Below are positions 56,048 through 64,000 of a stretch of DNA of 64,000 nt, piece by piece. Source of the stretch: Geobacter sp. OR-1 (lineage in GTDB: Bacteria; Desulfobacterota; Desulfuromonadia; Geobacterales; DSM-12255); assembly GCF_000813145.1 (NCBI RefSeq), contig NZ_BAZF01000004.1, positions 248,001-312,000 of the forward strand, written 5' to 3'. The number at the start of each line of letters is the position of its first letter. Within the stretch, counting starts at the first letter, position 1. The notes beneath the pieces are model-generated. The model searched no databases. It saw nothing but the letters and a program-made list of their open reading frames with translations, and was not told the origin of the DNA. A program made the position numbers and the translations under genes.

Positions 56048-57249
56048 TTACCTCGATCTCGTACCCTGCCTGTCTGAGATGGCCGATCACATCCTGGATA
56101 TGCTCATAACCTCGGGTTTCCAGTTCAATATGCACCTCGGTCTTACCGATCGGCAGCGACTTGGAGCGGCGGTCATGGGTGATCATCGAGATATTGGCCT
56201 TTGACTCGGCAATCTCTACCGTCAGCTTGGCCAGGGCCCCCGGGAGGTCGTCCAGCTCGATCTTCAGCTTCAGGTAGCGTCCGGCAGCCAGCAGGCCGCG
56301 TTCGACCACCACGGAGATCGTCTTGACATCGATATTGCCGCCGGAAAGGACGCAGACCGTCTTACCGGAGACATTCTCCACCTTGCCGGACATGAGTGCC
56401 GCAAGAGGCACCGCGCCGGCGCCTTCGACCAGCAGCTTGGTCCGTTCCAGCAAAGCAACGATGGCCAGGGCGATATCCTCCTCCTCGACCAGCACCACCT
56501 CGTCCACCAGGTCGCGCACGATCGGAAAGGTGCTCTTCCCCACCCGCTTGACCGCGATGCCGTCGGCCAGGCTCACGGTAACCGGTGCGGTAAAGATCTT
56601 CCCCTTCTGCAGCGAGAAATGCATGGACGGCGCTGCCGTCGACTCCACGCCTATGATCCTGACATGGGGGTGAGTCTCGCGGATCGCCGTGGCAATCCCG
56701 GCAATCAACCCGCCGCCGCCGATCGGGACAATGATGGTGCTAAGATCCGGGATCTCCTCCAGTACTTCGAGACCGATCGTCCCCTGGCCGGCCATGACCA
56801 GCGGGTCGTCGAACGGGTGGACGAACAGGGCGTCGCTCGCCTTGCCCGCCTCCACCGCGGCGGCATAGGCATCGTCGAACGTCCTGCCGGTCAGCACCAC
56901 CTCGGCCCCGTAGTCGCGGGTGGCAAACACCTTCTGGGGCGGCGTGCTCTCCGGCATGTAGACCGTGGCCGCAACGCCGAGCAGATCGGCGGAAAAGGCG
57001 ACCCCCTGGGCATGATTCCCGGCAGATGCGGTTATTACCCCTTTTGCCAGGGCCTCGCGCGGTTGCGACGTCATGAAATTCAGGGCGCCGCGGATCTTGA
57101 AGGCACCGGTGCGCTGCAGGTTCTCGCACTTGAACCAGAGCGGAATCCCAAGTTTCTCGGTGAAATGGTGGGAATGTATCAGTTCGGTCCTGCGAACCCG
57201 CGTTTTTCAGACGGTCGCTGGCCTCGTGGATCAGCTGGTAGTCAAGCAT
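56040..57249 (-). pseudogene. ilvA: Threonine ammonia-lyase (with ACT domain), frameshifted
   Basis: The full protein would be about 402 aa. A PLP domain carries GAFKIRGALNFMTSQP (PLP-Lys), ITASAGNHAQGVAFSADLLG and PIGGGGLIAGIA; a C-terminal ACT domain has KLKIELDDLPGALAKLT. It deaminates threonine to 2-oxobutyrate for isoleucine synthesis or catabolism. The frame breaks after residue 15 in an A5 run (plus-strand T5 at 57203-57207). Removing one base gives DRLKTRVRRTELIHSHHF and restores the family N-terminus. The remainder is intact, so either a sequencing error or a recent mutation is likely. It is 22 bp downstream of the CDF gene. Confidence 0.85.
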
Positions 57250-57271
57250 TCAGTCTTCCTGTCTGTTGGCA

Positions 57272-58246
57272 TCAATGGTCGTGACTGCAACCAGGACCAT
57301 GGTGATGAGTATGGCCATGCTGGTGCCTGGAGCTGGAACGGGGGCGGTGACGGATATCCTTGACCACCGGTCCTTCGATGCACCTGGTGCACTCAACCTG
57401 CAGGGTCGTGTGCGAAATATGGAACCGGTCGAAAAGCAGCTCTTCGATCCGGCGGAGCACCCCGGCCTGCTCCACCTTGAATTCCGGCCTGATATCGACA
57501 TGGGCGGAACAGGCCAGGATGTGTGAACAGATGGTCCAGATATTCATATGATGCACATCATTGACCCCGTCAATGTCGCGAATGGCGCCATGCACCTCTT
57601 CTATGCTCATTCCTCTCGGCACCCCCTCCAGAAGGATATGCACCGATTCCCGGATCACCCGCCACGATCCCCAGAAGATCACGCAGCCGATCCCCGCAGA
57701 GATGACAGCGTCCAGCAGGTACCAGTGGGTGAAATACATGATGACGCCGCCGATTATGACCCCGACCGATGCCGCAGCATCGCCGATCACATGGAGAAAG
57801 GCGCTCCGGACATTGAGATCGTCATGGGAGTGTTGATGCAGAGCCCCGGCCGAAATGAGATTGGCCGCAAGCCCGATCGCGGCGATGATGAACATCGGCA
57901 GGCTCTTCACCTCTTGGGGGCTCAGAAACCGTACCCACGCCTCGTAGAAGATCCCGACTGCCATGAGAAATACGGTCACCCCATTGATGAACGAGGCAAA
58001 GACCTCGGTCCGGTGCCAGCCGAACGTCCTGGTCTCCGAAACAGGCATGGCCGCCAGACGGATTGCCGCCAGGGAAAGGATCAGGGCGAAGAGATCGAGA
58101 AATACATGCGCAGCATCGGACAAAAGCGCCAGCGAATTGGTCCAGATCCCGCCGATCACCTCGGCCACCAGGGTGAGGGTGGTCAGGATAATGGCCCAGA
58201 TAAATCGGCTGGCTATGCTCTTGTCCAGATGCTGTTCGGCGTGCAT
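57272..58246 (-). CDS. Cation diffusion facilitator (CDF) metal exporter
   Basis: The 324-aa inner-membrane metal/proton antiporter has six helices, with metal sites in LLSDAAHVFLDLFAL (DxxHxxxD-type) and HVIGDAAASVGV. A cytoplasmic C-terminal domain follows (GVPRGMSIEEVHGAIRDIDG), with a final His-rich tail HQHGHTHHHGPGCSHDH. The family exports Zn, Co or Cd; the His-rich tail supports zinc-like metals. The start at MHAEQHL with GGAG upstream was chosen over a 55-codon extension reaching into the trxB promoter. Confidence 0.9.
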   Translation of the reverse strand: MHAEQHLDKSIASRFIWAIILTTLTLVAEVIGGIWTNSLALLSDAAHVFLDLFALILSLAAIRLAAMPVSETRTFGWHRTEVFASFINGVTVFLMAVGIFYEAWVRFLSPQEVKSLPMFIIAAIGLAANLISAGALHQHSHDDLNVRSAFLHVIGDAAASVGVIIGGVIMYFTHWYLLDAVISAGIGCVIFWGSWRVIRESVHILLEGVPRGMSIEEVHGAIRDIDGVNDVHHMNIWTICSHILACSAHVDIRPEFKVEQAGVLRRIEELLFDRFHISHTTLQVECTRCIEGPVVKDIRHRPRSSSRHQHGHTHHHGPGCSHDH

Positions 58247-58382
58247 AAATCCGGCTCTCCGTTTCCCGAGTCGACATCCCTCTGAATCCAGTGTATCAGA
58301 GCCCGGAGGAACGGTCAAACCGTACCGGCCAGCCTTACTCTTGCATTTTGCTAATCTAGCTGGTATTCCTTTCTGCAGGTAA

Positions 58383-59351
<969 letters not shown>

Positions 59352-59374
59352 CATGAAATCATAAGGAGGAGGCC

Positions 59375-59560
59375 ATGACCCATCTTGAAACACATTGGGT
59401 AAACGAGACCCTGGAACTCAAAATCGCCGAGGTACGGAACATCGCCAAGCAGCTCAGCTCCGAAAATCTCGAGGAGCTGGACCGGAACATCGCCGGCCTG
59501 ACAACCGCCACCGCTGAGCTGAAAGAGATTATCGATGCATTCCCCCACCCCCGTGGGTGA
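59375..59560 (+). CDS. Small helical protein of unknown function
   Basis: The 61-aa protein has a strong ribosome site (AAGGAGGAGG) and a predicted long helical stretch (VNETLELKIAEVRNIAKQL, then LEELDRNIAGLTTATAELKE). It lies 23 bp after trxB. No family is recognised. Confidence 0.65.
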   Translation: MTHLETHWVNETLELKIAEVRNIAKQLSSENLEELDRNIAGLTTATAELKEIIDAFPHPRG

Positions 59561-59588
59561 CAACCGCCTTTAACAGCGACCGTAGGCA

Positions 59589-59757
59589 CTAGGAGGCTGT
59601 TGAAAACTCAGGTTGTTCAAAAATGATCAGATCGGCGCACCGACAGAAAGCCCCACGGAGGCGTAGCAGCGCTACGCCGCACACGGCGGCTTTCGAGGAC
59701 GGCGGAGAGATGGCTGTTTTTAGCTGTGCTGAAACTTCGTTTTCAACAACCTGCTAG
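59589..59757. repeat. MITE-like element (169 bp) upstream of comM
   Basis: Ends are 19-bp inverted repeats (CTAGGAGGCTGTTGAAAAC and GTTTTCAACAACCTGCTAG) with two mismatches. The centre holds the palindrome GGCGTAGC / GCTACGCC and GGAGGCGTAGC, like the core of the 11.6-kb element. It ends 17 bp before the comM start. It contains no gene. Confidence 0.7.
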
Positions 59758-59774
59758 AGATCGAGAAGGGTACC

Positions 59775-60722
59775 ATGCTTGCCAAAGTCCTTTCCAGCGC
59801 GGTCATCGGGATCGATGCACTGCAGGTCGAAGTAGAAGTGGACATAACCCAGGGGCTCCCCCAGTTCGCAACCGTCGGCCTTCCGGATGGCGCGGTCAAG
59901 GAGAGCAAGGACCGGGTCAAATCGGCGCTGAAGAACTCCGGTTACGATTATCCCCAGCGGCGGATCACCGTCAACCTCGCGCCGGCGGATATCCGCAAAG
60001 AAGGGGCATCCTTCGACCTCCCGATCTCGGTCGGAATCCTGGCGGCCACGGGCATTGTCAAAGGGAACCGGCTGAAAGAATACCTCCTGCTCGGCGAGCT
60101 GTCCCTTGATGGCCGGGTCAAGCCGATCCGCGGCGCTCTGCCGATCGCGGTCAATGCCCGGGAAAGCGGGCTCAGCGGCGTTATCCTGCCTGCTGAAAAT
60201 GCCTGCGAGGCCGCAGTGGTCGAAGGGATCGACGTTATCGGCGTCACCGAACTTGCGGAAGTGGTCGAGTTTTTAAACGGCACCACGGAGATCCCGCCGC
60301 ACCGGCTCGACCTTGAGGAACTCTTCAACCGGGAGGCCGGTTTCGGCGACGATTTTGCCGAGGTCAAGGGGCAGGAGCACGCCAAGCGGGCGCTGGAGGT
60401 AGCTGCGGCCGGAGGTCACAACATTTTGATGCTGGGCCCGCCCGGCTCGGGCAAGACCATGCTGGCCCGCCGGATACCGACCATCCTGCCGCCGATCTCC
60501 TTTGCCGAGGCGATCGAAACCACCAAGGTCTACAGCCTCATGGGGCTGCTGGAGCGCGACAAGGCGCTGATCACCAGCAGGCCGTTCCGTAGCCCGCATC
60601 ATACTATCTCGGACATCGGTCTGATCGGCGGCGGCAATACCCCCAAGCCGGGTGAAGTAAGCCTGTCCCATAATGGCGTACTTTTTTTGGATGAGCTCCC
60701 AACCTTCCAATATTACCAATAA
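59775..60722 (+). pseudogene. comM: comM/yifB AAA+ ATPase, 5' fragment interrupted by an integrated element
   Basis: The fragment has 315 codons, of which about 309 belong to the gene. It has the Mg-chelatase-like ComM start ([38 protein letters not shown]) and the AAA+ P-loop in [20 protein letters not shown]. It breaks off in the Walker B motif VLFLDELP at about 60700. The next codons (TFQYYQ-stop) are foreign; the family has LPEF...VLE...RQPLE there and is about 500 aa. The missing 3' half should lie beyond the window. ComM acts as a helicase in natural transformation; this allele should be inactive. Confidence 0.9.
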
Positions 60723-61022
60723 TCCTTCCAATGTTTTCCCAACCGCCCAACATACTGAATTAACGTTATAATTCATCAAGGCGTATTACTTTTAGCGTTA
60801 AAAAATAACATTTCCTACATTTCCCGTTTGAATATTGGAAAGTTGAGAGTGTGAAATGCGACAGCGAAATGTTTTTCGCTACTTCAGATGTCAAAAAGCA
60901 ACATTTAACGTTGACTTATTACCTTAAATGTAATATTATTACCCTTAACGTAATCATGTTACTTTATCGGTAACTGCAATATTGGAAATTACGACTTACC
61001 GCAATTAAGTTGAGGGCGGCTC
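60703..61022. other. AT-rich non-coding end of the integrated element with repeated motifs
   Basis: About 300 bp lack any credible gene. TTCCAATATT occurs forward at 60705-60714 and reversed (AATATTGGAA) at 60831-60840 and 60978-60987, with a near copy at 60726. Several TTAACGT / AACGTTA-like boxes lie between. These could be recombinase arm sites, and the region must hold the operon promoter. Confidence 0.6.
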
Positions 61023-62147
61023 ATGGGAAAGCGAAAATTATTCCTGTTAGGCCAGACGGCATTACAGCAAAAGGATGATCTCTTCGTTCTTCCGGACAGA
61101 GATCTCGACCTGTATTTGCGAATCATTGAAGCTTTTACCAACAAACATTATTCCCTCAACCACCAAGAGAAATCCGTCAACCGAGACTTGGCTGTTATCC
61201 AGGATATGTTGACCTTTGCCAGAAAATCCCCTTGGCAATGGACAGAAGAGGATTTTGAAAGGTGGGGAGCTGACATCGGCAGGAACAGGAAGCTTGCCAC
61301 TGCCACGCAACGCCACTATCAAGGCGTTATTCGTGGTTTTCTAAAATACATCGTCGAGAATATACGCTTCAGCGAAGAAATTTATCGACAGTTTGGCATC
61401 CGGATTCGCCAGATCTGTACGGAAGAAAATTGCATTCCGCATGTACATGATCGTGAGCTGAAAAAAGAACGTCCTGCCATTCCCCGGGAAGAAGTGGATC
61501 TAATTTTTGCAACATTTGACAGGGCAATCTCTGAGTGCGCCAGCTTCAGCTCTAAAGACCTGCGGCCGTTGCAAAGAGACAAAACCATGTTCTTCAGTGT
61601 CTATTCTCTTGGCGCAAGAGCAAGTGAAACGATCGGGCTCAATATCAATTCGTTTGTCAAAAATCCGGGGTGCCCTCAATTTGGAGAGTTTGGCATTGTG
61701 TCGGTTTATGGTAAAGGAAGTAAAGGCAGCGGTCCGAAGCACCGCTATATCCCAGTTATTCAACCGGAATTTGTGGACCTCATTGCCTGGTACATAAAAA
61801 GCATCAGACCGTTATTCCTGATGAATGCCGACCCCAACGAACAGGCATTATTTCTCTCGGAACGAGGGCGTAGATTGTCTCTTTCAGCTTTCGAAGAAAG
61901 GTTCCAACACATCATGAGATTGTCGGGGCTGAAAGAACGGGGCTACACGCCTCATTGTCTTCGCCATTCGTCAGTCACCGACAAAAAGGAACACCTGAGC
62001 ATTGATACAATCCGGCGAATGCATGGCCATGTGTTTGAGGCCACAACTCAAGGGTACACCCATATCCCTGATTCAGATGTCGAAAGAGAAATCAAAAGGT
62101 GCCAACAAAATCTTATAAAACGGATTCAGGAGAAAGAAAATGTCTAA
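61023..62147 (+). CDS. Tyrosine recombinase/integrase
   Basis: The 374-aa protein has an N-terminal SAM-like core-binding domain (about residues 30-115) and a catalytic domain. All catalytic residues are seen: Arg199 in LGARASE, Lys231 in YGKGSKG, His311-x-x-Arg314 in HCLRHSS, His336 in MHGHVFEA and Tyr345 in QGYTHIP. It should be catalytically active and mediate integration or excision of the element. It overlaps the next gene by 8 bp. Confidence 0.9.
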   Translation: MGKRKLFLLGQTALQQKDDLFVLPDRDLDLYLRIIEAFTNKHYSLNHQEKSVNRDLAVIQDMLTFARKSPWQWTEEDFERWGADIGRNRKLATATQRHYQGVIRGFLKYIVENIRFSEEIYRQFGIRIRQICTEENCIPHVHDRELKKERPAIPREEVDLIFATFDRAISECASFSSKDLRPLQRDKTMFFSVYSLGARASETIGLNINSFVKNPGCPQFGEFGIVSVYGKGSKGSGPKHRYIPVIQPEFVDLIAWYIKSIRPLFLMNADPNEQALFLSERGRRLSLSAFEERFQHIMRLSGLKERGYTPHCLRHSSVTDKKEHLSIDTIRRMHGHVFEATTQGYTHIPDSDVEREIKRCQQNLIKRIQEKENV

Positions 62148-62556
62148 GGCAATCAAGCTGAAAAAGCATGTAGTCTGGCAACTCCGTTTGCTGATGGTCA
62201 CAAAAGGAATACGGAGTGCGTCAGACTTGAAAAGGCGTTTGCAGGATATCGGTTATGAGCTCACGTCGGTACATGCGACGAGGATCGTCAACGCGCTACC
62301 ACAACGGCTCAGCACTGATCTTCTGAACGCCCTGTTGACGGTTCTGGACTGTGATATTCAGGACCTGATGAAAGTCGTACCCGTGCAGGCAGAAGGAGAA
62401 GCGAAAGAACCTGTTCTTGACATACCGAAAGAACAGGCAACAGCGGAGCGAAAACAACCACGAGTTAAAAAGGTTGTAAGCATCAAAGAGGACAATCTGC
62501 TTGACCTAACTGGACCGAAGGTGAGAGCCCTACCTCGTAAGGAAGATAAGGATTAA
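62140..62556 (+). CDS. Small HTH-like DNA-binding protein of the recombinase operon
   Basis: The 138-aa protein has an N-terminal XRE-like helix-turn-helix (WQLRLLMVTKGIRSASDLKR, LTSVHATRIVNALPQRLSTD, LLTVLDCDIQDLMK). A basic tail follows (residues about 85-138, KQPRVKKVVSIKEDN). Overlap with the recombinase and an 8-bp gap to the next gene show an operon. It may regulate the module or act as an accessory factor in recombination. Confidence 0.75.
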   Translation: MSKAIKLKKHVVWQLRLLMVTKGIRSASDLKRRLQDIGYELTSVHATRIVNALPQRLSTDLLNALLTVLDCDIQDLMKVVPVQAEGEAKEPVLDIPKEQATAERKQPRVKKVVSIKEDNLLDLTGPKVRALPRKEDKD

Positions 62557-62564
62557 GCTGCCAT

Positions 62565-64000
62565 ATGTGCTCATCCGGACGCCAGAAACACACAATCTGC
62601 AGTTGTTGTGGCAATCCAATAAAAAAGGCCCATGCCGTCCATGAGGGTAAGGGCTACTGCCAAAACTGCTACTACCGGTTGTTCAAACCTGTTGAATGTT
62701 CCGGTTGCGGCAAGACTACCCGATCTTTCGGAGGGATGACACCTGCTTATTGCCGATCCTGTCGAACCATAGGGCGAACATGCCTTCGTTGCGGCAAAGA
62801 TGTGCCCCACGCAGCGCTAATAGTTGAAGGTGGCGTTGCCTGCCCATCATGTGCAAGGTTTTTCAAGGAACCCCAGGCATGCCCTGCCTGCGGACAATTC
62901 AGCCTCCATCTGGCAAGAGATTTTAAAAACGGCTTCACAGAACCAGTTTGTCAAAGATGTCGCCGCAAGGGTCACATTACCTGTCCGGTATGTGGCAAAA
63001 ACAGAAGGCCCGCCGGCCTCACTTCCGAAGGGGTCCTGGTTTGCGTGGATTGCCTGGCAACTGACGGCAAGCCCTTCATTTGCCCAAAGTGCGGGAAAGA
63101 AGGCAGGCGCCACAGCAAATCCATCTGCCAGGACTGCTACTGGCAGGCCCATGTCGTAAAGAAGATGAAGGATGCAGTGTTTCTTCTCAACAGTAACTGG
63201 ACAGGCAAACTTTACCACGACTTCATGGTGGAACTTGCAGAGCGGATAGGTGCCAAGCCGGCAGCATTGAGGGCAGAGCAGTATTTCATCTTCTTTGCCC
63301 GACTGGACACCCTATTCGAAGCCCCGGAAGAAATCACTGAAGTCAGGATGATTACCATTTTCGGCAAGGAAGGGCTGAGAAGGCATGCAGTCCCCTACGG
63401 GTATCTGAAACGTGTGGGCATCATCCCTGACGCTGACAGTTATGCAGCCAGAGAAGCGGCGGAGCGGCGAAAGCAGCAATCTTACCTCAAAAAAGCCGAG
63501 AACAAATGGCATGAGCCACTAATAAAGGAATTCATCGCCAATCAATGGGCGATCAGCTACCGTTACCGCGACAGAGGATGGACAGGCAATCTGGAGCGAT
63601 TCGTCCCGAAAACCATTACCGAGAATCTGAAGGCTGCAGTCAAGTTTCTTGGTGCCGTCGAAGAAACAATTATTGCCGTTCAGCAGATCGATCAGGTGTG
63701 CCTGGATGGTTTTATTGCCGCTAATCCCGGCAGCAGAAATGGAATCCGGTCATTCGTGCGCTTTCTGAACCTCAACAAAAAGCTCTTCAAAAAAATCAAA
63801 ATACAGAACGTTCCCACGCAGCCTCCGGTTAATGCCATCCTCAATTACCAGAAGTATTCGTCCTTGCTCGAAGCCTGGCTTGATCCTCCCGAAAATGAAA
63901 TCAAAGAGTCGCTGATATGCCTGCTGATGATGCTCTATGCCCAGCCGGCCAACAAACTGGTCAAAATGAGGCTTTCTGATTTCTCTAAGGGGAATGACGG
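62565..64000 (+). CDS. Cys-pair-rich (zinc-ribbon) protein fused to an integrase-like domain (partial at window end)
   Basis: The frame is open from the ATG at 62565 to the window end (478 codons). Residues about 12-200 hold twelve Cys pairs, nearly all CxxC (CSCC, CQNC, CSGC, CRSC, CLRC, CPSC, CPAC, CQRC, CPVC, CVDC, CPKC, CQDC), enough for six zinc ribbons. Then follow a helical region and a segment that resembles an integrase core (LLMMLYAQPANKLVKMRLSDF). At the place of the first catalytic Arg of tyrosine recombinases the sequence reads AQP, so that residue seems missing. I have an unverified recollection of a similar LYAQP motif in unnamed integrases. It is probably the partner of the upstream recombinase. 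The rest lies outside the window. Confidence 0.75.
   Translation, partial: MCSSGRQKHTICSCCGNPIKKAHAVHEGKGYCQNCYYRLFKPVECSGCGKTTRSFGGMTPAYCRSCRTIGRTCLRCGKDVPHAALIVEGGVACPSCARFFKEPQACPACGQFSLHLARDFKNGFTEPVCQRCRRKGHITCPVCGKNRRPAGLTSEGVLVCVDCLATDGKPFICPKCGKEGRRHSKSICQDCYWQAHVVKKMKDAVFLLNSNWTGKLYHDFMVELAERIGAKPAALRAEQYFIFFARLDTLFEAPEEITEVRMITIFGKEGLRRHAVPYGYLKRVGIIPDADSYAAREAAERRKQQSYLKKAENKWHEPLIKEFIANQWAISYRYRDRGWTGNLERFVPKTITENLKAAVKFLGAVEETIIAVQQIDQVCLDGFIAANPGSRNGIRSFVRFLNLNKKLFKKIKIQNVPTQPPVNAILNYQKYSSLLEAWLDPPENEIKESLICLLMMLYAQPANKLVKMRLSDFSKGND

Larger units (their letters stand above)
60700..64000 (+). mobile_element. Left part of a tyrosine-recombinase integrative element inserted in comM
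   Basis: The element begins at the abrupt end of comM homology. It has an AT-rich non-coding end with repeated motifs, then a three-gene operon (recombinase, small HTH-like protein, Cys-pair-rich integrase-like protein). Base composition is lower in GC than the flanking genes. The right end is outside the window. The recombinase plus small protein plus second long recombinase-like protein resembles Tn554-type transposition modules in outline, but the order and zinc-ribbon part differ; this likeness is inference. Confidence 0.8.

Noticed and set aside
60700-61022. Small genes in the AT-rich element end
   Set aside because: Frames are short, lack ribosome sites and are interrupted by many stops.

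Overview
The window reads as chromosomal DNA of a GC-rich anaerobic bacterium of the Geobacter group (Desulfobacterota, Geobacterales). The grounds are two exported multihaem c-type cytochromes with mixed CxxCH, CxxxCH and CxxxxCH haem motifs, an NrfJ-like exported protein, a four-helix-bundle chemoreceptor, short Cys-rich paralogues and the general gene set. This assignment is inference from gene content; no 16S or tRNA gene is present.

Layout. 1-7.2 kb: cytochromes, a chemoreceptor, an NrfJ-like protein, a DUF523 protein, a subtilase-like exported protein and a four-S1-domain RNA-binding protein. 7.3-11.6 kb: methyltransferase, Dabb protein, PIG3-type oxidoreductase, TPR-methyltransferase fusion and a DUF815 ATPase. 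11.6-18.5 kb: a MITE-like repeat, a very large exported RCC1-repeat protein and a molybdopterin oxidoreductase; both genes carry a one-base frameshift. 18.5-22.3 kb: response regulator-PilZ protein, glycosyltransferase, recQ. 22.4-28.9 kb: an RND efflux operon with its TetR repressor and two matching palindromic operators. 29.0-32.7 kb: exported beta-carbonic anhydrase, single-domain response regulator, Lon-like protease. 32.8-39.6 kb: the 2-oxoglutarate dehydrogenase genes sucA, sucB and lpdA, with a VapBC-type toxin-antitoxin pair and a small lipoprotein gene between sucB and lpdA. 39.7-45.4 kb: twin Cys-rich small proteins, a predicted outer-membrane protein, RNase E/G, an EVE protein and a DUF4143 ATPase. 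45.5-52.6 kb: ABC-F protein, Lon, and an MlaE-MlaF-MlaD lipid transport operon. 52.7-59.6 kb: queC-folE2, a DUF2064 protein, a frameshifted threonine ammonia-lyase, a cation diffusion facilitator, trxB and a 61-aa protein.

59.8 kb to the end is the most unusual part. A comM/yifB (Mg-chelatase-like AAA+) gene breaks off inside its Walker B codons. It is followed by about 300 bp of AT-rich DNA with repeated TTCCAATATT motifs and then by a compact operon: a tyrosine recombinase, a small HTH-like protein, and a protein with about twelve Cys pairs (mostly CxxC) fused to an integrase-like region that runs off the window. I read this as the left end of a site-specific integrative element inserted in comM.

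Two MITE-like elements (11.6 and 59.6 kb) share a palindromic core, and GTAGGGGC-type palindromes occur inside the ABC-F gene and between mlaE and mlaF. Three otherwise intact genes (RCC1 protein, molybdopterin oxidoreductase, ilvA) each have exactly one extra base in a homopolymer run. That pattern suggests either assembly or sequencing error or contingency-type variation. No tRNA, rRNA, CRISPR array or riboswitch was recognised.
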